DNA of 64,000 nucleotides from Mesobacillus jeotgali (GTDB lineage Bacteria > Bacillota > Bacilli > Bacillales > Cytobacillaceae): assembly GCF_031759225.1 (NCBI RefSeq), contig NZ_CP134494.1, positions 808,001 to 872,000 on the forward strand, read 5' to 3'. Shown piece by piece: positions 1-9,278 of the stretch. The position numbers and the translations under genes were made by a program. Below the pieces are notes generated by a model. That model did no database searches and was not told where the DNA came from. It saw only the letters and a program-made list of their open reading frames with translations. How positions within the stretch are numbered: the stretch's first letter is position 1; each line of letters opens with the position of its first letter.

Positions 1-621
1 AAAATGCAGCCGGCAAAAGGTGCAGCGATGGAGGCAGTCTGGGAAACACAAAAGGACATGCCATTTCACCTGATCCAGATTCCGGACCAGGAAAACGAAC
101 GCAATGCTTTTGAGGCAATCAGCATACCGAAATTGGGAAGCTTCTTTTATACAAACTCCTTTGAAGGGGAAGTCACTGGTTTGAATGATATCCCTAAAGA
201 TGAACGGCCGAATGTGGAATTGGTCTTTTACGCGTTCAGAGTCATGGTCGCGCTCGGAGTCTTCTTTCTTGCAGTATCCTGGTACGGCTTGTACCTTTAC
301 CGGAAAAATAAACTGGAGAACTCACCAAGATATTTGAAGCTGGTCCTTTATTCTGTGCTGCTCCCTTACCTGGCGATCAATGCCGGCTGGATGGTGGCTG
401 AGGCGGGAAGACAGCCATGGGTTGTATATGGATTGATGAAAACTTCGGAGGGGGTTTCGCCTATCGCTATGTCCCAGGTGGTGTTTTCTTTGGCAGCTCT
501 GGTCACTTTCTATACGGTGCTGCTGATTGCTGATGTCTATTTAATCATCAAATATGCGAAAAAGGGTCCTGAATCTGAGGTTAAATATGGTCTCGAAGGA
601 GGCATAAAGCATGTCTCATGA
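1..621 (+). CDS. cydA: Cytochrome bd quinol oxidase subunit I, C-terminal part (5' end outside window)
   Basis: C-terminal ~206 residues of CydA, the haem-bearing subunit that oxidises quinol and reduces oxygen in the membrane. The frame is open to the first base, so the start lies before the window. The segment has a QPAK motif at the beginning, four hydrophobic helices, and GRQPWVVYG, which is typical of the CydA C-terminal region. It overlaps the next gene by 11 nt, so cydA and cydB form one transcription and translation unit. Only the distal part is seen, so Q-loop type and haem ligands cannot be judged. Confidence 0.93.
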   Translation, partial: KMQPAKGAAMEAVWETQKDMPFHLIQIPDQENERNAFEAISIPKLGSFFYTNSFEGEVTGLNDIPKDERPNVELVFYAFRVMVALGVFFLAVSWYGLYLYRKNKLENSPRYLKLVLYSVLLPYLAINAGWMVAEAGRQPWVVYGLMKTSEGVSPIAMSQVVFSLAALVTFYTVLLIADVYLIIKYAKKGPESEVKYGLEGGIKHVS

Positions 622-1639
622 TACACTTGCAATCATTTGGTTCGGTTTGTGGGGATTGATCTGGACGGTTTATTTCATCCTCGATGGATATACTCTTGGC
701 ACTGGAATGCTGTTTCCGTTCATTGCGAAAAACCGCCAGGAGCGCAACCAGCTCCAGGAGGCGGTCGGACCGTTCTGGGGAGGGAATGAGGTTTGGCTCA
801 TCACTGCAGGTGGAGCGACATTCGCAGCTTTTCCAGCAGTTTATGCCGATATGTTCAGCTTCTTGTATACACCATTGTTCCTGGTTCTGATTGCTTTGTT
901 CATTCGGGCAATCGGACTTGAATTCATGCATAAGGACGACAATCCGCTATGGCAGGCAGCGTGTAAATGGGGTTTCTTCACTGGCAGCTTTTTGATCGCT
1001 TTCTTATTTGGGGTCACCTTCGCCAATCTGTACCGCGGTCTGCTGATCGGCGCTAATGGCTATGAAGGCAATTTGTTCAGCCTGTTGAATGGCTATGGCA
1101 TTTTAGGTGGATTACTGTTTGTGTCATTATTCCTGCTGTCAGGATCTTTATGGATTCAGCTGAAGACTGCAGGGCAAACCGCCGTTCGGGCTTACAGAAT
1201 TTCAAGGATTCTAGCTGGCGTGGCCCCGGCCATGCTATCGCTGTTCTTTTTGGCGACTGTGAATAGGACGCCATTGCTTGATAATTACTCGCAGCAACCG
1301 GTCCTTTGGATTGTGCCGATGCTCTCACTGGCTGCGATGCTTGCGACAGTGTACTTTATTTTCAAAAAGAAAATCGGTTATGCCTTTACCGCGGTCTGCG
1401 TGACGATTTTTACGAAAATGGCATTCGGGTTTGCTGGAATGTTCCCGAACATGCTGCCTTCAAGCATAGACAGCGCCTATAGCGTCACACTTTTTGAGGC
1501 AGCAGGCAGCAAGCTCAACCTGACCATCATGTTCGTCGTTGCCGTCATCTTCGTTCCGATCATCATTGCTTATCAGTCCTGGAGCTACACACTTTTCAAG
1601 GACAAAATAGTAAAAGAAAGCGCAAAGGGATATCAATGA
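611..1639 (+). CDS. cydB: Cytochrome bd quinol oxidase subunit II
   Basis: 342-residue polytopic membrane protein, the normal CydB length, with about eight to nine hydrophobic helices and the family's N-terminal FGLWG and LDGYTLG segments. It pairs with CydA to form the bd-type terminal oxidase used at low oxygen. The start overlaps the end of cydA and is preceded by GAAGGAGG, a strong ribosome site. A clean intrinsic terminator follows directly, so cydB is the last gene of this transcript. No cydCD genes follow. Confidence 0.95.
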   Translation: MSHDTLAIIWFGLWGLIWTVYFILDGYTLGTGMLFPFIAKNRQERNQLQEAVGPFWGGNEVWLITAGGATFAAFPAVYADMFSFLYTPLFLVLIALFIRAIGLEFMHKDDNPLWQAACKWGFFTGSFLIAFLFGVTFANLYRGLLIGANGYEGNLFSLLNGYGILGGLLFVSLFLLSGSLWIQLKTAGQTAVRAYRISRILAGVAPAMLSLFFLATVNRTPLLDNYSQQPVLWIVPMLSLAAMLATVYFIFKKKIGYAFTAVCVTIFTKMAFGFAGMFPNMLPSSIDSAYSVTLFEAAGSKLNLTIMFVVAVIFVPIIIAYQSWSYTLFKDKIVKESAKGYQ

Positions 1640-1643
1640 CCAG

Positions 1644-1675
1644 AAAGGCGTCTGGATGGCCAGACGCCTTTTGTG
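1644..1675 (+). terminator. Intrinsic terminator of cydAB
   Basis: Twelve-base arms AAAGGCGTCTGG / CCAGACGCCTTT with a 4-nt loop, directly after the cydB stop and followed by T-rich sequence. Confidence 0.85.
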
Positions 1676-1704
1676 TGGCGGGAGCGTTTAAAAATCGCTA
1701 ATAA

Positions 1705-2115
1705 TTGAGGCTTAATAGACATTTCAGGTGAGGACTGAGCACCAAAATGTCTAATAAAAGGGGTTTAAAAGACATTTCAGTCAAGGACCCGCACCAAAAT
1801 GTCTAATAAAAGGGGTTTAATAGACATTTCAGTCAAGGACCCGCACCAAAATGTCTAATAAAAGGGGTTTAATAGACATTTCAAGCAAGGACCGGAGTCA
1901 AAATGTCTAATAAAAGGGGTTTAATGGACATTTCAAGCAAGGACCGGAGTCAAAATGTCTAATAAAAGGGGTTTAATGGACATTTCAAATAAGTACCGGC
2001 ACCAAAATGTCTAATAAAAGGGGTTTAATAGACATTTCAAGCAAGGACCGGAGTCAAAATGTCTAAAAAAAGGTTTAATAAACATCTCCAATCAGCAGCA
2101 GCACCGAAATGTCTA
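1705..2115. repeat. Tandem array, 52-bp period, eight units of a palindromic core (array A)
   Basis: GACATTT-type cores begin at 1718, 1771, 1823, 1875, 1927, 1979, 2031 and 2081, so the period is 52 bp, fading at the ends. Each unit holds AAAATGTCTAATAAAA, GGGGTTTAATAGACATTT and an 18-nt spacer of the type AAGCAAGGACCGGAGT. AAATGTC and GACATTT are inverted, so a core palindrome recurs every unit. The array fills the gap between the convergent ends of cydB and the symporter gene. A second array with the same core but a different spacer lies at 44172-44675. There is no cas gene and the spacers are nearly identical, so this is not CRISPR. Confidence 0.9.
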
Positions 2116-2143
2116 TGAGCAAGCTCCCCCGGAGTAATCAATA

Positions 2144-2171
2144 GAGACCCACCAGCACTCTGGTAGGTCTC
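2144..2171 (-). terminator. Stem-loop at the end of the symporter gene
   Basis: Arms GAGACCYACCAG / CTGGTAGGTCTC with a 4-nt loop, 10 nt beyond the stop on the minus strand. The T-tract is poor, so strength is uncertain. Confidence 0.6.
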
Positions 2172-2181
2172 ATAATACAAA

Positions 2182-3996
2182 TCAATATTCTGTGGTTCTT
2201 GGTTTGAGCTTGGTTTTTGCAGTTGATTTTTCCTTGTTTATCTTGACGGCATTTTCTTTCAATAGATATTCAGCATAGGATTTGTTCCATTTTTTGATAG
2301 CCAGATAGGATAGGAAAGCTGTAATTCCGAGTATACCAGCGATGACTGGCCAAAATGCCGATGATACATAACCTCCAGCATATGCTAGCCCGATTGGCGA
2401 GAAGACGACGTAGATGATGGCTACAAGTGCCAGCAGGACAATGGATACTGGCAGGGAGTATTTCCATGGGACCATGTAGACTGCCGCCTCAGAACGGAAT
2501 GTATATGGGTTGGCTGTAGGTCTCCACATTCCGATGGCGATCATGATCACTACTTCAACGACGAACAAGATGGCGTAAATGTGGATAAAATGGATCGGTA
2601 CAGTAAAGTCGAACAGATGCTGTGTGCCCCAAACGAGCATATAATAAGTGATAACGTGGAAGATAATCACGAATTTGGCTGCAAGCGCAGGTACTCGTTT
2701 TGTAAAAATCCCGACGAGCAGGATGACGATGATGGGAATATTGAAAAATCCTGTGAATCTTCTGATCAAGTCCCATAAGCCTTCAGGAGCATTCATCAGC
2801 AGTGGTGCAATACACAGGGACACTACTGCGAGGAGAGTGCCGGCGATTTTGCTGATTGAAATCAGCTTCTGATCATCTGCTCCAGGGTTGAAGCGTGCTT
2901 TATAAATATCAAGCGCGAACATTGTTGCTGCGCTGTTCAATAATGAGTTGAATGAGCTCAAGACGGCGCCAAGCAGGACGGCCAGGAAGAAGCCTGACAT
3001 CCACGTCGGCAATACATCGGCTATCAATGCAGGATAGGCCAAATCTACAGATTTCAGTCCATCTCCATACATATGGAAGGCGATGACTCCAGGAATCATC
3101 ATTGTCAATGGTACTAATAATTTATAAAATCCTGAGATCAAAACGCCTTTTTGCCCTTCAGCAAGGTTCTTCGCACCGAGTGTACGCTGGATCACATACT
3201 GGTTTGAAGCCCAGTAGAATAAGTTAGCGAAAATCATTCCGGTAAAAATGGTGCCGAATGGCACGGAATCTTGCTTTGTTCCAATCGAATTCATTTTTTC
3301 AGGGTTTGTGGTTGCGATTTGTTTCATTCCATCGCCGATACTTCCATCACCAAGGGCAATCAGGCCCAGGATGGGAACAAGCAGTCCAATGATGATCAAG
3401 CCAATCCCGTTCAATGTATCAGAAATCGCAACAGCCTTCAGTCCGCCGAAAATTGCATAGATCGCTCCAATGATTCCGATGAGCCAAATGACAATCCAAA
3501 CGGAAGCCACATAGGAAATCCCGAACAGCTCAGGAAAATTGAAGAGCTGCAATACAGCAAGCGCTCCGGAATACAGCATGGAAGGCGCGGTAACGAGAAT
3601 ATATCCAAGCATGAATAGAAGAACGGTGTATTGTCTGACACCTTCATCATATCGCTTGCTCAAGAATTCAGGAAGCGTTGTAAAATTGCCGCGCAGATAC
3701 TTCGGAAGCAGATAAATCGCCATGATGATGATGGCAAAAGCGGCTGTAACTTCCCATGCCATATTCGATAAGTTGGTGCGATAGGCTTGTCCATTCAAGC
3801 CGACAAGCTGCTCTGCCGATAGGTTGGTAAGCAGCAGTGAGCCGGCAATGAAGCCGCCTGTCAGTCCGCGTCCTGCCAAGAAATAACCTGCAGAATCACT
3901 GACTTCACCCTTTGTTTTTACATACGAATACCATGCGACCAGCCCCATGAAGAAGGCGGCTGAAATAAGCGTGAATCCTATACCCCCTAAAACCAT
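2182..3996 (-). CDS. Sodium:solute symporter (SSS family, YidK/SGLT-like)
   Basis: 604-residue polytopic protein with about 13-14 hydrophobic segments. Family landmarks include a GYFLAGRGLTG stretch near residue 40, NLSAEQLVGLNGQAYR after it, and IFGGLKAVAISD in the middle, where SSS members bind Na+ and substrate. The closest type I recognise is the YidK/sugar-symporter branch; the substrate cannot be read from sequence. The ATG is preceded by AAGGGGTG at a good distance. The C-terminus has a charged Lys-rich tail. It is a single gene flanked by repeat array A and an unrelated divergent gene, with no catabolic partner nearby. Confidence 0.85.
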   Translation of the reverse strand: MVLGGIGFTLISAAFFMGLVAWYSYVKTKGEVSDSAGYFLAGRGLTGGFIAGSLLLTNLSAEQLVGLNGQAYRTNLSNMAWEVTAAFAIIIMAIYLLPKYLRGNFTTLPEFLSKRYDEGVRQYTVLLFMLGYILVTAPSMLYSGALAVLQLFNFPELFGISYVASVWIVIWLIGIIGAIYAIFGGLKAVAISDTLNGIGLIIIGLLVPILGLIALGDGSIGDGMKQIATTNPEKMNSIGTKQDSVPFGTIFTGMIFANLFYWASNQYVIQRTLGAKNLAEGQKGVLISGFYKLLVPLTMMIPGVIAFHMYGDGLKSVDLAYPALIADVLPTWMSGFFLAVLLGAVLSSFNSLLNSAATMFALDIYKARFNPGADDQKLISISKIAGTLLAVVSLCIAPLLMNAPEGLWDLIRRFTGFFNIPIIVILLVGIFTKRVPALAAKFVIIFHVITYYMLVWGTQHLFDFTVPIHFIHIYAILFVVEVVIMIAIGMWRPTANPYTFRSEAAVYMVPWKYSLPVSIVLLALVAIIYVVFSPIGLAYAGGYVSSAFWPVIAGILGITAFLSYLAIKKWNKSYAEYLLKENAVKINKEKSTAKTKLKPRTTEY

Positions 3997-4157
3997 TGTA
4001 TGACACCCCTTGTTGTGTAATTATTTTTACATACTAAATAACCAGCTTGCTAACTCTCTAAACCTTTAACGTGATAAAATCACTTTTTCCAAATATTAAA
4101 ATTAGAAAATACTGGATTAAAGTAATATAATGATAGTATAAATACTAATAATGAACT

Positions 4158-4172
4158 GGAGTGGTTCAGATG
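4158..4172 (+). promoter_or_regulatory. Ribosome site fixing the DUF1992 start
   Basis: GGAG at 4158-4161 sits 8 nt before ATG 4170. The upstream in-frame GTG at 4161 overlaps the Shine-Dalgarno, so ATG 4170 is the likely start. Confidence 0.6.
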
Positions 4173-4544
4173 GATTTTTCAATGGTGGTGTCTGAGGATC
4201 GGATTAAAAAAGCCTATAGGGAAGGGGAGTTTGAAAATTTGCCTGGCTACGGGAAGCCTTTGAATCTGGAAGATCTGTCAGCCGTGCCAGAAGAACTGAG
4301 AATGGCCTACAAAATGCTGAAAAATGCCGGCTTCTCTCCTGAAGAGCAGAGGCTCAGGCAGGAAGTGATGTCCATCGAGGACCTGATCCGCACTTGTGAA
4401 AATCCAGAAGAAAAAAACAGACTGAACCAGGAACTTAGCCAGAAGCTTCTAAGATACAATAAAATCATGTCCAGCCGGGGAGCGAAAACAAACTCCTCGC
4501 TATTTAAGAATTACGAACGGAAAATTGAAAAGAAGCTGCTATAA
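4170..4544 (+). CDS. DUF1992 (DnaJ-homologue subfamily C member 28-like) protein
   Basis: 124-residue soluble protein. It shows the DUF1992 pattern: EGEFENLPGYGKPL near residue 20 and PEELRMAYKMLKNAGF near residue 45, followed by a helical Glu/Lys-rich tail. The family occurs with or without a J domain; none is present here. Its function is not established. It is a single gene with its own terminator, with an upstream TATAAT-type -10 region around 4126-4131. Confidence 0.82.
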   Translation: MDFSMVVSEDRIKKAYREGEFENLPGYGKPLNLEDLSAVPEELRMAYKMLKNAGFSPEEQRLRQEVMSIEDLIRTCENPEEKNRLNQELSQKLLRYNKIMSSRGAKTNSSLFKNYERKIEKKLL

Positions 4545-4550
4545 AGGAAA

Positions 4551-4583
4551 GGGCCAGGCGGAGAAATCCGCCTGGCCCTTTTT
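4551..4583. terminator. Bidirectional intrinsic terminator
   Basis: Eleven-base arms GGGCCAGGCGG / CCGCCTGGCCC with a 6-nt loop and five T. It lies between the DUF1992 gene (+) and the convergent chemotaxis receptor gene (-). Confidence 0.9.
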
Positions 4584-4601
4584 ATGGAATGAATCTGGCG
4601 T

Positions 4602-6083
4602 TTATGCGCCTAATGTTTTAATCTTTTCTGCCGCAGCTGCAGTCTGGCTGACATAGGCAGCAATTGTCTGGTTATCGTCGTTCAATGTTTCGATCGTGGC
4701 GTTCATTTCCTCGAGGCCTGCTGTTGCCTGTTCGATAATGGCTGCAAGCTCACGTGTGGAGGCTTCGACATCGCCTGTCTGATTTTTAACATCACTGACC
4801 GTCAATTCGAATTGGCCGAATTGATTGGTCAGCTCACGCAATGTACTGCTTACTTCTGTGAAGAATCCGGAAACCTCCTCAACAGCGGAACGGCTTTCGG
4901 TTAGTTTTTCACTGCTGTCGTTCATTTTTTCCAGAGCAGCTGAGTTCGTTTCATTTACAGAAGTAAGGTTCTCGGTAATCTGGATGGCTGTTTCTTTCGT
5001 CATTTCCGCGAGTTTGCGGATTTCGTTGGCAACAACAGAGAACCCTTTGCCAGCTTCGCCAGCCCGTGCCGCTTCAATCGAAGCGTTCAAAGCGAGCAGG
5101 TTCGTTTGCTCGGTGATGTTCCTGATATTGACGATGAAGCCATTCGTTTCTTCTATTTTTTTCGTCAGCATGGAGAATGTCTGGCTCAATTCGGAAATGG
5201 AAGAAGCAAGATCCTTCATGTCGCCCTGAAGCTCGGCTATTTTCAATGAGCCGCTTTCGGACGCCTTGGCTGCCTGCAAAGTATTATCTGAGAGCAGGAC
5301 GGACATATCGGACATTTCATCCATTCTCTGCTTTGTCAGTTCTGCATTTTCGGAAATTTGGTTGATCTGTTCCGTCTGCACCTGGCTTCCGGCAGAAATT
5401 TCATTAACAGCGATTTTCATTTCCGTTTGTGAAGAAAGATGGGTCTGGATTTGGTTATTGATTTTGCCAAGGCTTTCAGTAACGACTAGAAGTTCACCAT
5501 GGAGCAAAGCGCTGTGCTGTTCTTTACGGACTTTTTCATTTTCTGAATCCGCCAGGAAGGTCTCGAGCGATTTAAATGCAGCTTTGTTCAAACGGATCAA
5601 GACGAACAGCACTGCTCCGATTAAGATGTAGCAAAGTACAATTGCCGTGAATGTACTACTTAAAAAGTCCTGGTTTTCTGTCGCCAGCATGGTGTTCATA
5701 ATAACGGCAACAAGGCCCAGGCTGTACCCGGTAACAAAGATTTTTATATCAAAATGGATGGCTGAAAAAACGGCCAGGAACAGCAGGACGAGCAAGAAGG
5801 CTCCGTTGCCTCCATACAATCCGATATAAAAGAAGTGATGGATGAAAATAGCAGCAAAAGCGGCATAAGGGAATATGGACTCCTTCTTAAGCCATAGCTG
5901 GAAAATCAGGAAAAACAGGATGAAGAATGTTAATTCACTTACATAAACCATTGTTTTATAGAATGGTTCATTTCCAATAATTGTATAGGCAGCTGTCGCA
6001 ATCAAGGATACCGAATAAGTGCTGAGCATTAAGATGTTCTTCTTTCTTGTATCCTGCTTGCGGAGATTTTGAATAGCCTCCAC
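4602..6083 (-). CDS. Methyl-accepting chemotaxis protein with multi-pass membrane N-terminus
   Basis: 493 residues. The first ~180 form about six transmembrane helices without an extracellular sensor loop and without an obvious HAMP domain. The rest is a coiled-coil signalling domain with the CheA/CheW-contact hairpin [20 protein letters not shown] and the following [18 protein letters not shown]. It probably senses a membrane or intracellular cue and controls CheA. The start is GTG, with AAGGAGG 7 nt upstream. A sigma-D-type promoter lies in front (6126-6153), matching the usual control of receptors. motAB is divergent. Confidence 0.9.
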   Translation of the reverse strand: MEAIQNLRKQDTRKKNILMLSTYSVSLIATAAYTIIGNEPFYKTMVYVSELTFFILFFLIFQLWLKKESIFPYAAFAAIFIHHFFYIGLYGGNGAFLLVLLFLAVFSAIHFDIKIFVTGYSLGLVAVIMNTMLATENQDFLSSTFTAIVLCYILIGAVLFVLIRLNKAAFKSLETFLADSENEKVRKEQHSALLHGELLVVTESLGKINNQIQTHLSSQTEMKIAVNEISAGSQVQTEQINQISENAELTKQRMDEMSDMSVLLSDNTLQAAKASESGSLKIAELQGDMKDLASSISELSQTFSMLTKKIEETNGFIVNIRNITEQTNLLALNASIEAARAGEAGKGFSVVANEIRKLAEMTKETAIQITENLTSVNETNSAALEKMNDSSEKLTESRSAVEEVSGFFTEVSSTLRELTNQFGQFELTVSDVKNQTGDVEASTRELAAIIEQATAGLEEMNATIETLNDDNQTIAAYVSQTAAAAEKIKTLGA

Positions 6084-6125
6084 GAAATAGCCTCCTTAGA
6101 TTGTCTTTTAATTGTTGCTTATATT

Positions 6126-6153
6126 ATATCGGCATAGAAAAACTGAATTTTTA
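6126..6153 (-). promoter_or_regulatory. Sigma-D-type promoter of the chemotaxis receptor gene
   Basis: On the minus strand TAAA, a 16-nt spacer and a perfect GCCGATAT -10. The Bacillus sigma-D consensus is TAAA-N15-GCCGATAT. It lies about 43 nt upstream of the GTG start. Confidence 0.75.
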
Positions 6154-6282
6154 TTGTTTAGGAAAATTTATTTTTCGTGCCCATCACTTAAGATTTTTAA
6201 AAATATGTCGAAATAAAAAGAGATATTATGACAGTTAACATTTGAGACAGGAATAGAAGTATAGCAGACAGGGGAGTCGTAC

Positions 6283-7077
6283 ATGGATAAGTCGTCGATC
6301 ATTGGTGTCATATTAGCGATCATTGCGGTAGGAGTAGGAATGGTTTTCAAAGGTGTAAGCCCGAGTGCCCTTGCCAATCCTGCAGCGATCTTGATTATAT
6401 TGGTGGGTACGGTTGCGGCGGTGACAATTGCCTTTCCCGCAAAAGAGCTGAAGAAAGTCCCGAAACTTTTTAAAATTTTATTCAAGGAGCAGGAAAGCGC
6501 TGATTTGCCCTCGCTGATCCGCCTGTTTTCTGAATGGGCCCAGCTAGCCCGTAAAGAGGGTTTGCTTGCTCTTGAAGCGAAAACTAGTGAGATTGATGAT
6601 GAGTTCCTCAAGAATGGATTATCATTGGCTGTTGATGGCCAGAGCGCTGACTACATCAGGGATGTTTTAACAGAAGAAGTGGAAGCGATGGAGGAACGCC
6701 ACCTTTCTGGAGCGGCCATCTTCACACAGGCTGGCACATATGCTCCGACACTTGGTGTTCTTGGAGCGGTAGTTGGCTTGATTGCGGCGCTAAGCCATAT
6801 GGATAATACAGAAGAGTTAGGAAAAGCAATCAGTGCGGCATTCGTTGCGACCTTGCTGGGTATTTTTACGGGTTATGTTTTATGGCATCCATTTGCTAAT
6901 AAATTGAAGCGAAAGTCGAAGCAGGAAGCTCAGGTTAAATACATGATGATTGAAGGGATCCTTTCCATTCTTGAAGGGGAAGCACCAAGAGTGATCGAGC
7001 AAAAGCTTGCTTCTTATTTGCCGGCTGGCGAACGGAAGCTGATCCTTGAGGAAAGCGGCGTGGCGACGGATGAGTAG
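6283..7077 (+). CDS. motA: Flagellar motor stator protein MotA
   Basis: 264 residues, four hydrophobic helices. It is very close to B. subtilis MotA over most of its length: MDKSSIIG start, VSPSALANPAAILII, EEVEAMEERH, and the GTYAPTLGVLGAVVGLIAAL segment followed by AAFVATLLGIFTGY, which form the pore-lining helices. It forms the MotA ring of the proton-driven stator that turns the flagellar motor. It overlaps motB by 8 nt, indicating coupled translation. No strong sigma-D site was seen upstream. Confidence 0.95.
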   Translation: MDKSSIIGVILAIIAVGVGMVFKGVSPSALANPAAILIILVGTVAAVTIAFPAKELKKVPKLFKILFKEQESADLPSLIRLFSEWAQLARKEGLLALEAKTSEIDDEFLKNGLSLAVDGQSADYIRDVLTEEVEAMEERHLSGAAIFTQAGTYAPTLGVLGAVVGLIAALSHMDNTEELGKAISAAFVATLLGIFTGYVLWHPFANKLKRKSKQEAQVKYMMIEGILSILEGEAPRVIEQKLASYLPAGERKLILEESGVATDE

Positions 7078-7843
7078 GAGAAGGAAGAAGAAGCACCACG
7101 ATGAGCATATGGATGAGTCCTGGCTGATTCCGTATGCGGACCTGCTCACCCTCCTTCTGGCACTTTTCATCGTGTTGTTTGCGATGAGTTCGGTCGATGC
7201 TGTCAAATTCCAGCAACTTTCAAAAGCGTTCAATGATGTTTTTGCCGGCGGGACCGGGGTGTTCGAGTTCCAGAGCCCTATGCCTGAAGGCCAAATGGAA
7301 TCGCCTGATGAACGCAAGGAAGATGTTGAAAAGAATGACGAGGAAAAGGCCGATATGGCAAAAGATCAGATGGAGCTTCTCGCGATCCAGCAGAAGGTCA
7401 ACTCCTATATAGAAGACAAAAAGCTGACTGATAAACTGGATACGAAGTTGACCGATGAGGGGCTGCTGCTGACAATCCGCGACAATGTCCTGTTTGAATC
7501 GGGACGGGCGGAGGTCCGTACTACCGATATCAACATTGCCAACGAAATCGCTGACTTGCTGGTCATGGAGCCTCCAAGGAATATCATCATCAGCGGACAC
7601 ACCGATAATGTGCCAATCAGGACTGCAAGATATGAATCGAACTGGGAACTGAGCGTCATGAGGGCCGTCGAATTCATGAAGATCATCTTGAAAAATGAAC
7701 AGCTTGACCCGCGCTGGTTCAGCGCAAAAGGATTCGGTGAATTCCAGCCAGTCGCCACGAACGACACAGCAGAAGGCAAGGCAAGGAACCGCCGGGTAGA
7801 AATTCTGATTCTTCCGCGGACAAGCAATAATCCGGGACAATAA
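7070..7843 (+). CDS. motB: Flagellar motor stator protein MotB
   Basis: 257 residues from ATG 7070, which overlaps the motA stop and gives the usual basic MSRRRKKK N-terminus; an in-frame TTG lies further upstream at 7046. There is one transmembrane helix preceded by PYADLLTLL, whose Asp (about residue 24) is the ion-carrying residue. A charged Asp/Glu/Lys linker follows, then a C-terminal OmpA-like peptidoglycan-binding domain with SGHTDNVPI and NRRVEILI. With MotA it forms the H+-driven stator anchored to the cell wall. Confidence 0.95.
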   Translation: MSRRRKKKHHDEHMDESWLIPYADLLTLLLALFIVLFAMSSVDAVKFQQLSKAFNDVFAGGTGVFEFQSPMPEGQMESPDERKEDVEKNDEEKADMAKDQMELLAIQQKVNSYIEDKKLTDKLDTKLTDEGLLLTIRDNVLFESGRAEVRTTDINIANEIADLLVMEPPRNIIISGHTDNVPIRTARYESNWELSVMRAVEFMKIILKNEQLDPRWFSAKGFGEFQPVATNDTAEGKARNRRVEILILPRTSNNPGQ

Positions 7844-7851
7844 AACGAAGG

Positions 7852-7889
7852 ACCGCTGCCATGAGATAGGCAGCGGTTTATTTATTTTT
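7852..7889 (+). terminator. Intrinsic terminator of motAB
   Basis: Arms ACCGCTGCC / GGCAGCGGT, 8-nt loop, then TTATTTATTTTT. Confidence 0.88.
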
Positions 7890-7957
7890 AAAAGGGTATT
7901 TTCATAATTTTGGATATTTGCTATGATTTAATAATCTAAAATTATGAGGTAAACCAA

Positions 7958-9175
7958 ATGAATAAACTTAAAAACTATTACCGGCAGTTCCATCCGATTG
8001 TATGGGTGCTGCTGAGCGGAACTGTTCTTGCAAGGGGTTCAGCATTCGCGACGCTTCCTTTCCTGGCCATTTACCTATCCAGGAATCTTGACTTGCACCC
8101 TGTATTGATCGGATTGACGATTGGGATCAGCCCATTATCAGGAGTGGTCGGCGGTTTCCTCGGCGGCCATTTATCTGACCGATTGGGACGCAAACCAGTC
8201 ATGATTGGTTCATTGTTTTCGATGTCGCTCGTCTATTTTGGCTTTATGATTGCAGAGACACCGGGCTGGTTCATTATTCTTAATGCATTGAATGGTTTGA
8301 GCGGGTCATTTTTCGAACCGACCGGCCAGGCGCTGATTGCCGACCTGACGGAAAAAAGCAAGCGGATGAGGGCATTTTCTCTGAGATATACCGCGATCAA
8401 TATCGGAGCTTCGGTCGGACCGTTGCTGGGCGCCTATCTCGCAGTGGTTTCAGCCAAATCGGCTTTCATGGTGACAGGGATCATGTATTTCATTTATGTA
8501 CTGATTCTGGCACTGATGATGAAAAAATACGACCTGGGTAATCAGGTAGTTGGAGGGGCCAGTAAAGTAACGATTGCCAGCTCCCTTAAGATCATTGGCA
8601 AAGATAAAGCATTAAGGTATTTGATATTAGGAACCATCATCATTAATTTTGGATACTCCCAAATGGAGTCGAATGTTCCGCAATATCTTGAGTCTTCGAT
8701 TGCAAATGGAGTATTCGTATATTCTGTGATGCTGTCCATCAATGCAGTCATGGTCGTCCTGTTGCAGATGCCGATCAGCCACTTTGCAGAAAGATTCCAA
8801 ACGATGCAGGTGATGATGGCAGGAGCAGTCTTCCTATCAGCGGGCATGCTGACATTCGGGTTTGTAACAGGTTGGTACACTGGCATACTGGCCATTGTCT
8901 TTATTACAGTAGGGGAAATTCTCATCTTCCCATCAAGCAGCTATCTCGTCGACCAGCTCGCAACAGATGAGCTTCGCGGAACCTATTTCGGAGCCGCGCA
9001 GTTCCGGAAAATTGGCCACTTTATCGGTCCGATTGCCGGAGGTTATTTATTGAATGAAGCAGGTGGAACCGTGTTATTCTCGTTCATCGCTTTGGCAGTG
9101 CTCGGAAGTATCTTGTTCTTCATTCAGGGAAACAAAATATTTGTAAAAACAGCAGCAACAGTCGTGAAGGGATGA
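7958..9175 (+). CDS. MFS transporter (drug-exporter type)
   Basis: 405 residues with about twelve hydrophobic helices. The loop between helices 2 and 3 carries GGHLSDRLGRKPVMIG, the MFS signature. The first half contains an SGSFFEPTGQALIADL segment as in DHA1 multidrug exporters. Substrate unknown. Ribosome site GAGGT lies 7-8 nt before the ATG. Its terminator stem (9181-9208) is the target of the insertion sequence that follows, so this gene now ends against a mobile element. Confidence 0.85.
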   Translation: MNKLKNYYRQFHPIVWVLLSGTVLARGSAFATLPFLAIYLSRNLDLHPVLIGLTIGISPLSGVVGGFLGGHLSDRLGRKPVMIGSLFSMSLVYFGFMIAETPGWFIILNALNGLSGSFFEPTGQALIADLTEKSKRMRAFSLRYTAINIGASVGPLLGAYLAVVSAKSAFMVTGIMYFIYVLILALMMKKYDLGNQVVGGASKVTIASSLKIIGKDKALRYLILGTIIINFGYSQMESNVPQYLESSIANGVFVYSVMLSINAVMVVLLQMPISHFAERFQTMQVMMAGAVFLSAGMLTFGFVTGWYTGILAIVFITVGEILIFPSSSYLVDQLATDELRGTYFGAAQFRKIGHFIGPIAGGYLLNEAGGTVLFSFIALAVLGSILFFIQGNKIFVKTAATVVKG

Positions 9176-9180
9176 TAAAA

Positions 9181-9208
9181 AAGCAAGATTCCACGTGGAA
9201 TCTTGCTT
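9181..9208 (+). repeat. Left target-site duplication: 28-bp terminator palindrome
   Basis: Perfect 28-bp palindrome, AAGCAAGATTCCAC / GTGGAATCTTGCTT, which was the terminator stem of the MFS gene. An identical 28-bp copy lies directly after the IS at 10948-10975. The left copy has lost its T-tract because the IS starts right behind it. Confidence 0.95.
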
Positions 9209-9210
9209 CA

Positions 9211-9259
9211 GACTGTAGACAAACTCGATGAAAATCCTGTTTGTTTACAGTCTTTTTTT
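9211..9259 (+). terminator. IS-borne terminator at the left end (copy 1)
   Basis: Arms GACTGTAGACAAAC / GTTTGTTTACAGTC, 14-nt loop, then seven T. The hairpin uses the terminal inverted repeat itself and would stop transcription entering from the MFS gene. Confidence 0.8.
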
Positions 9260-9278
9260 GGATGGTGCTCGAATGGGG

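Noticed and set aside
690..710. TTGGCACT...TGCT inside cydB as a -24/-12 promoter
   Set aside because: Spacing is one base short and it lies in conserved coding sequence.
1705..2115. CRISPR array
   Set aside because: Repeats are regular, but the spacers are almost identical to one another, the core is palindromic, and no cas genes are nearby.
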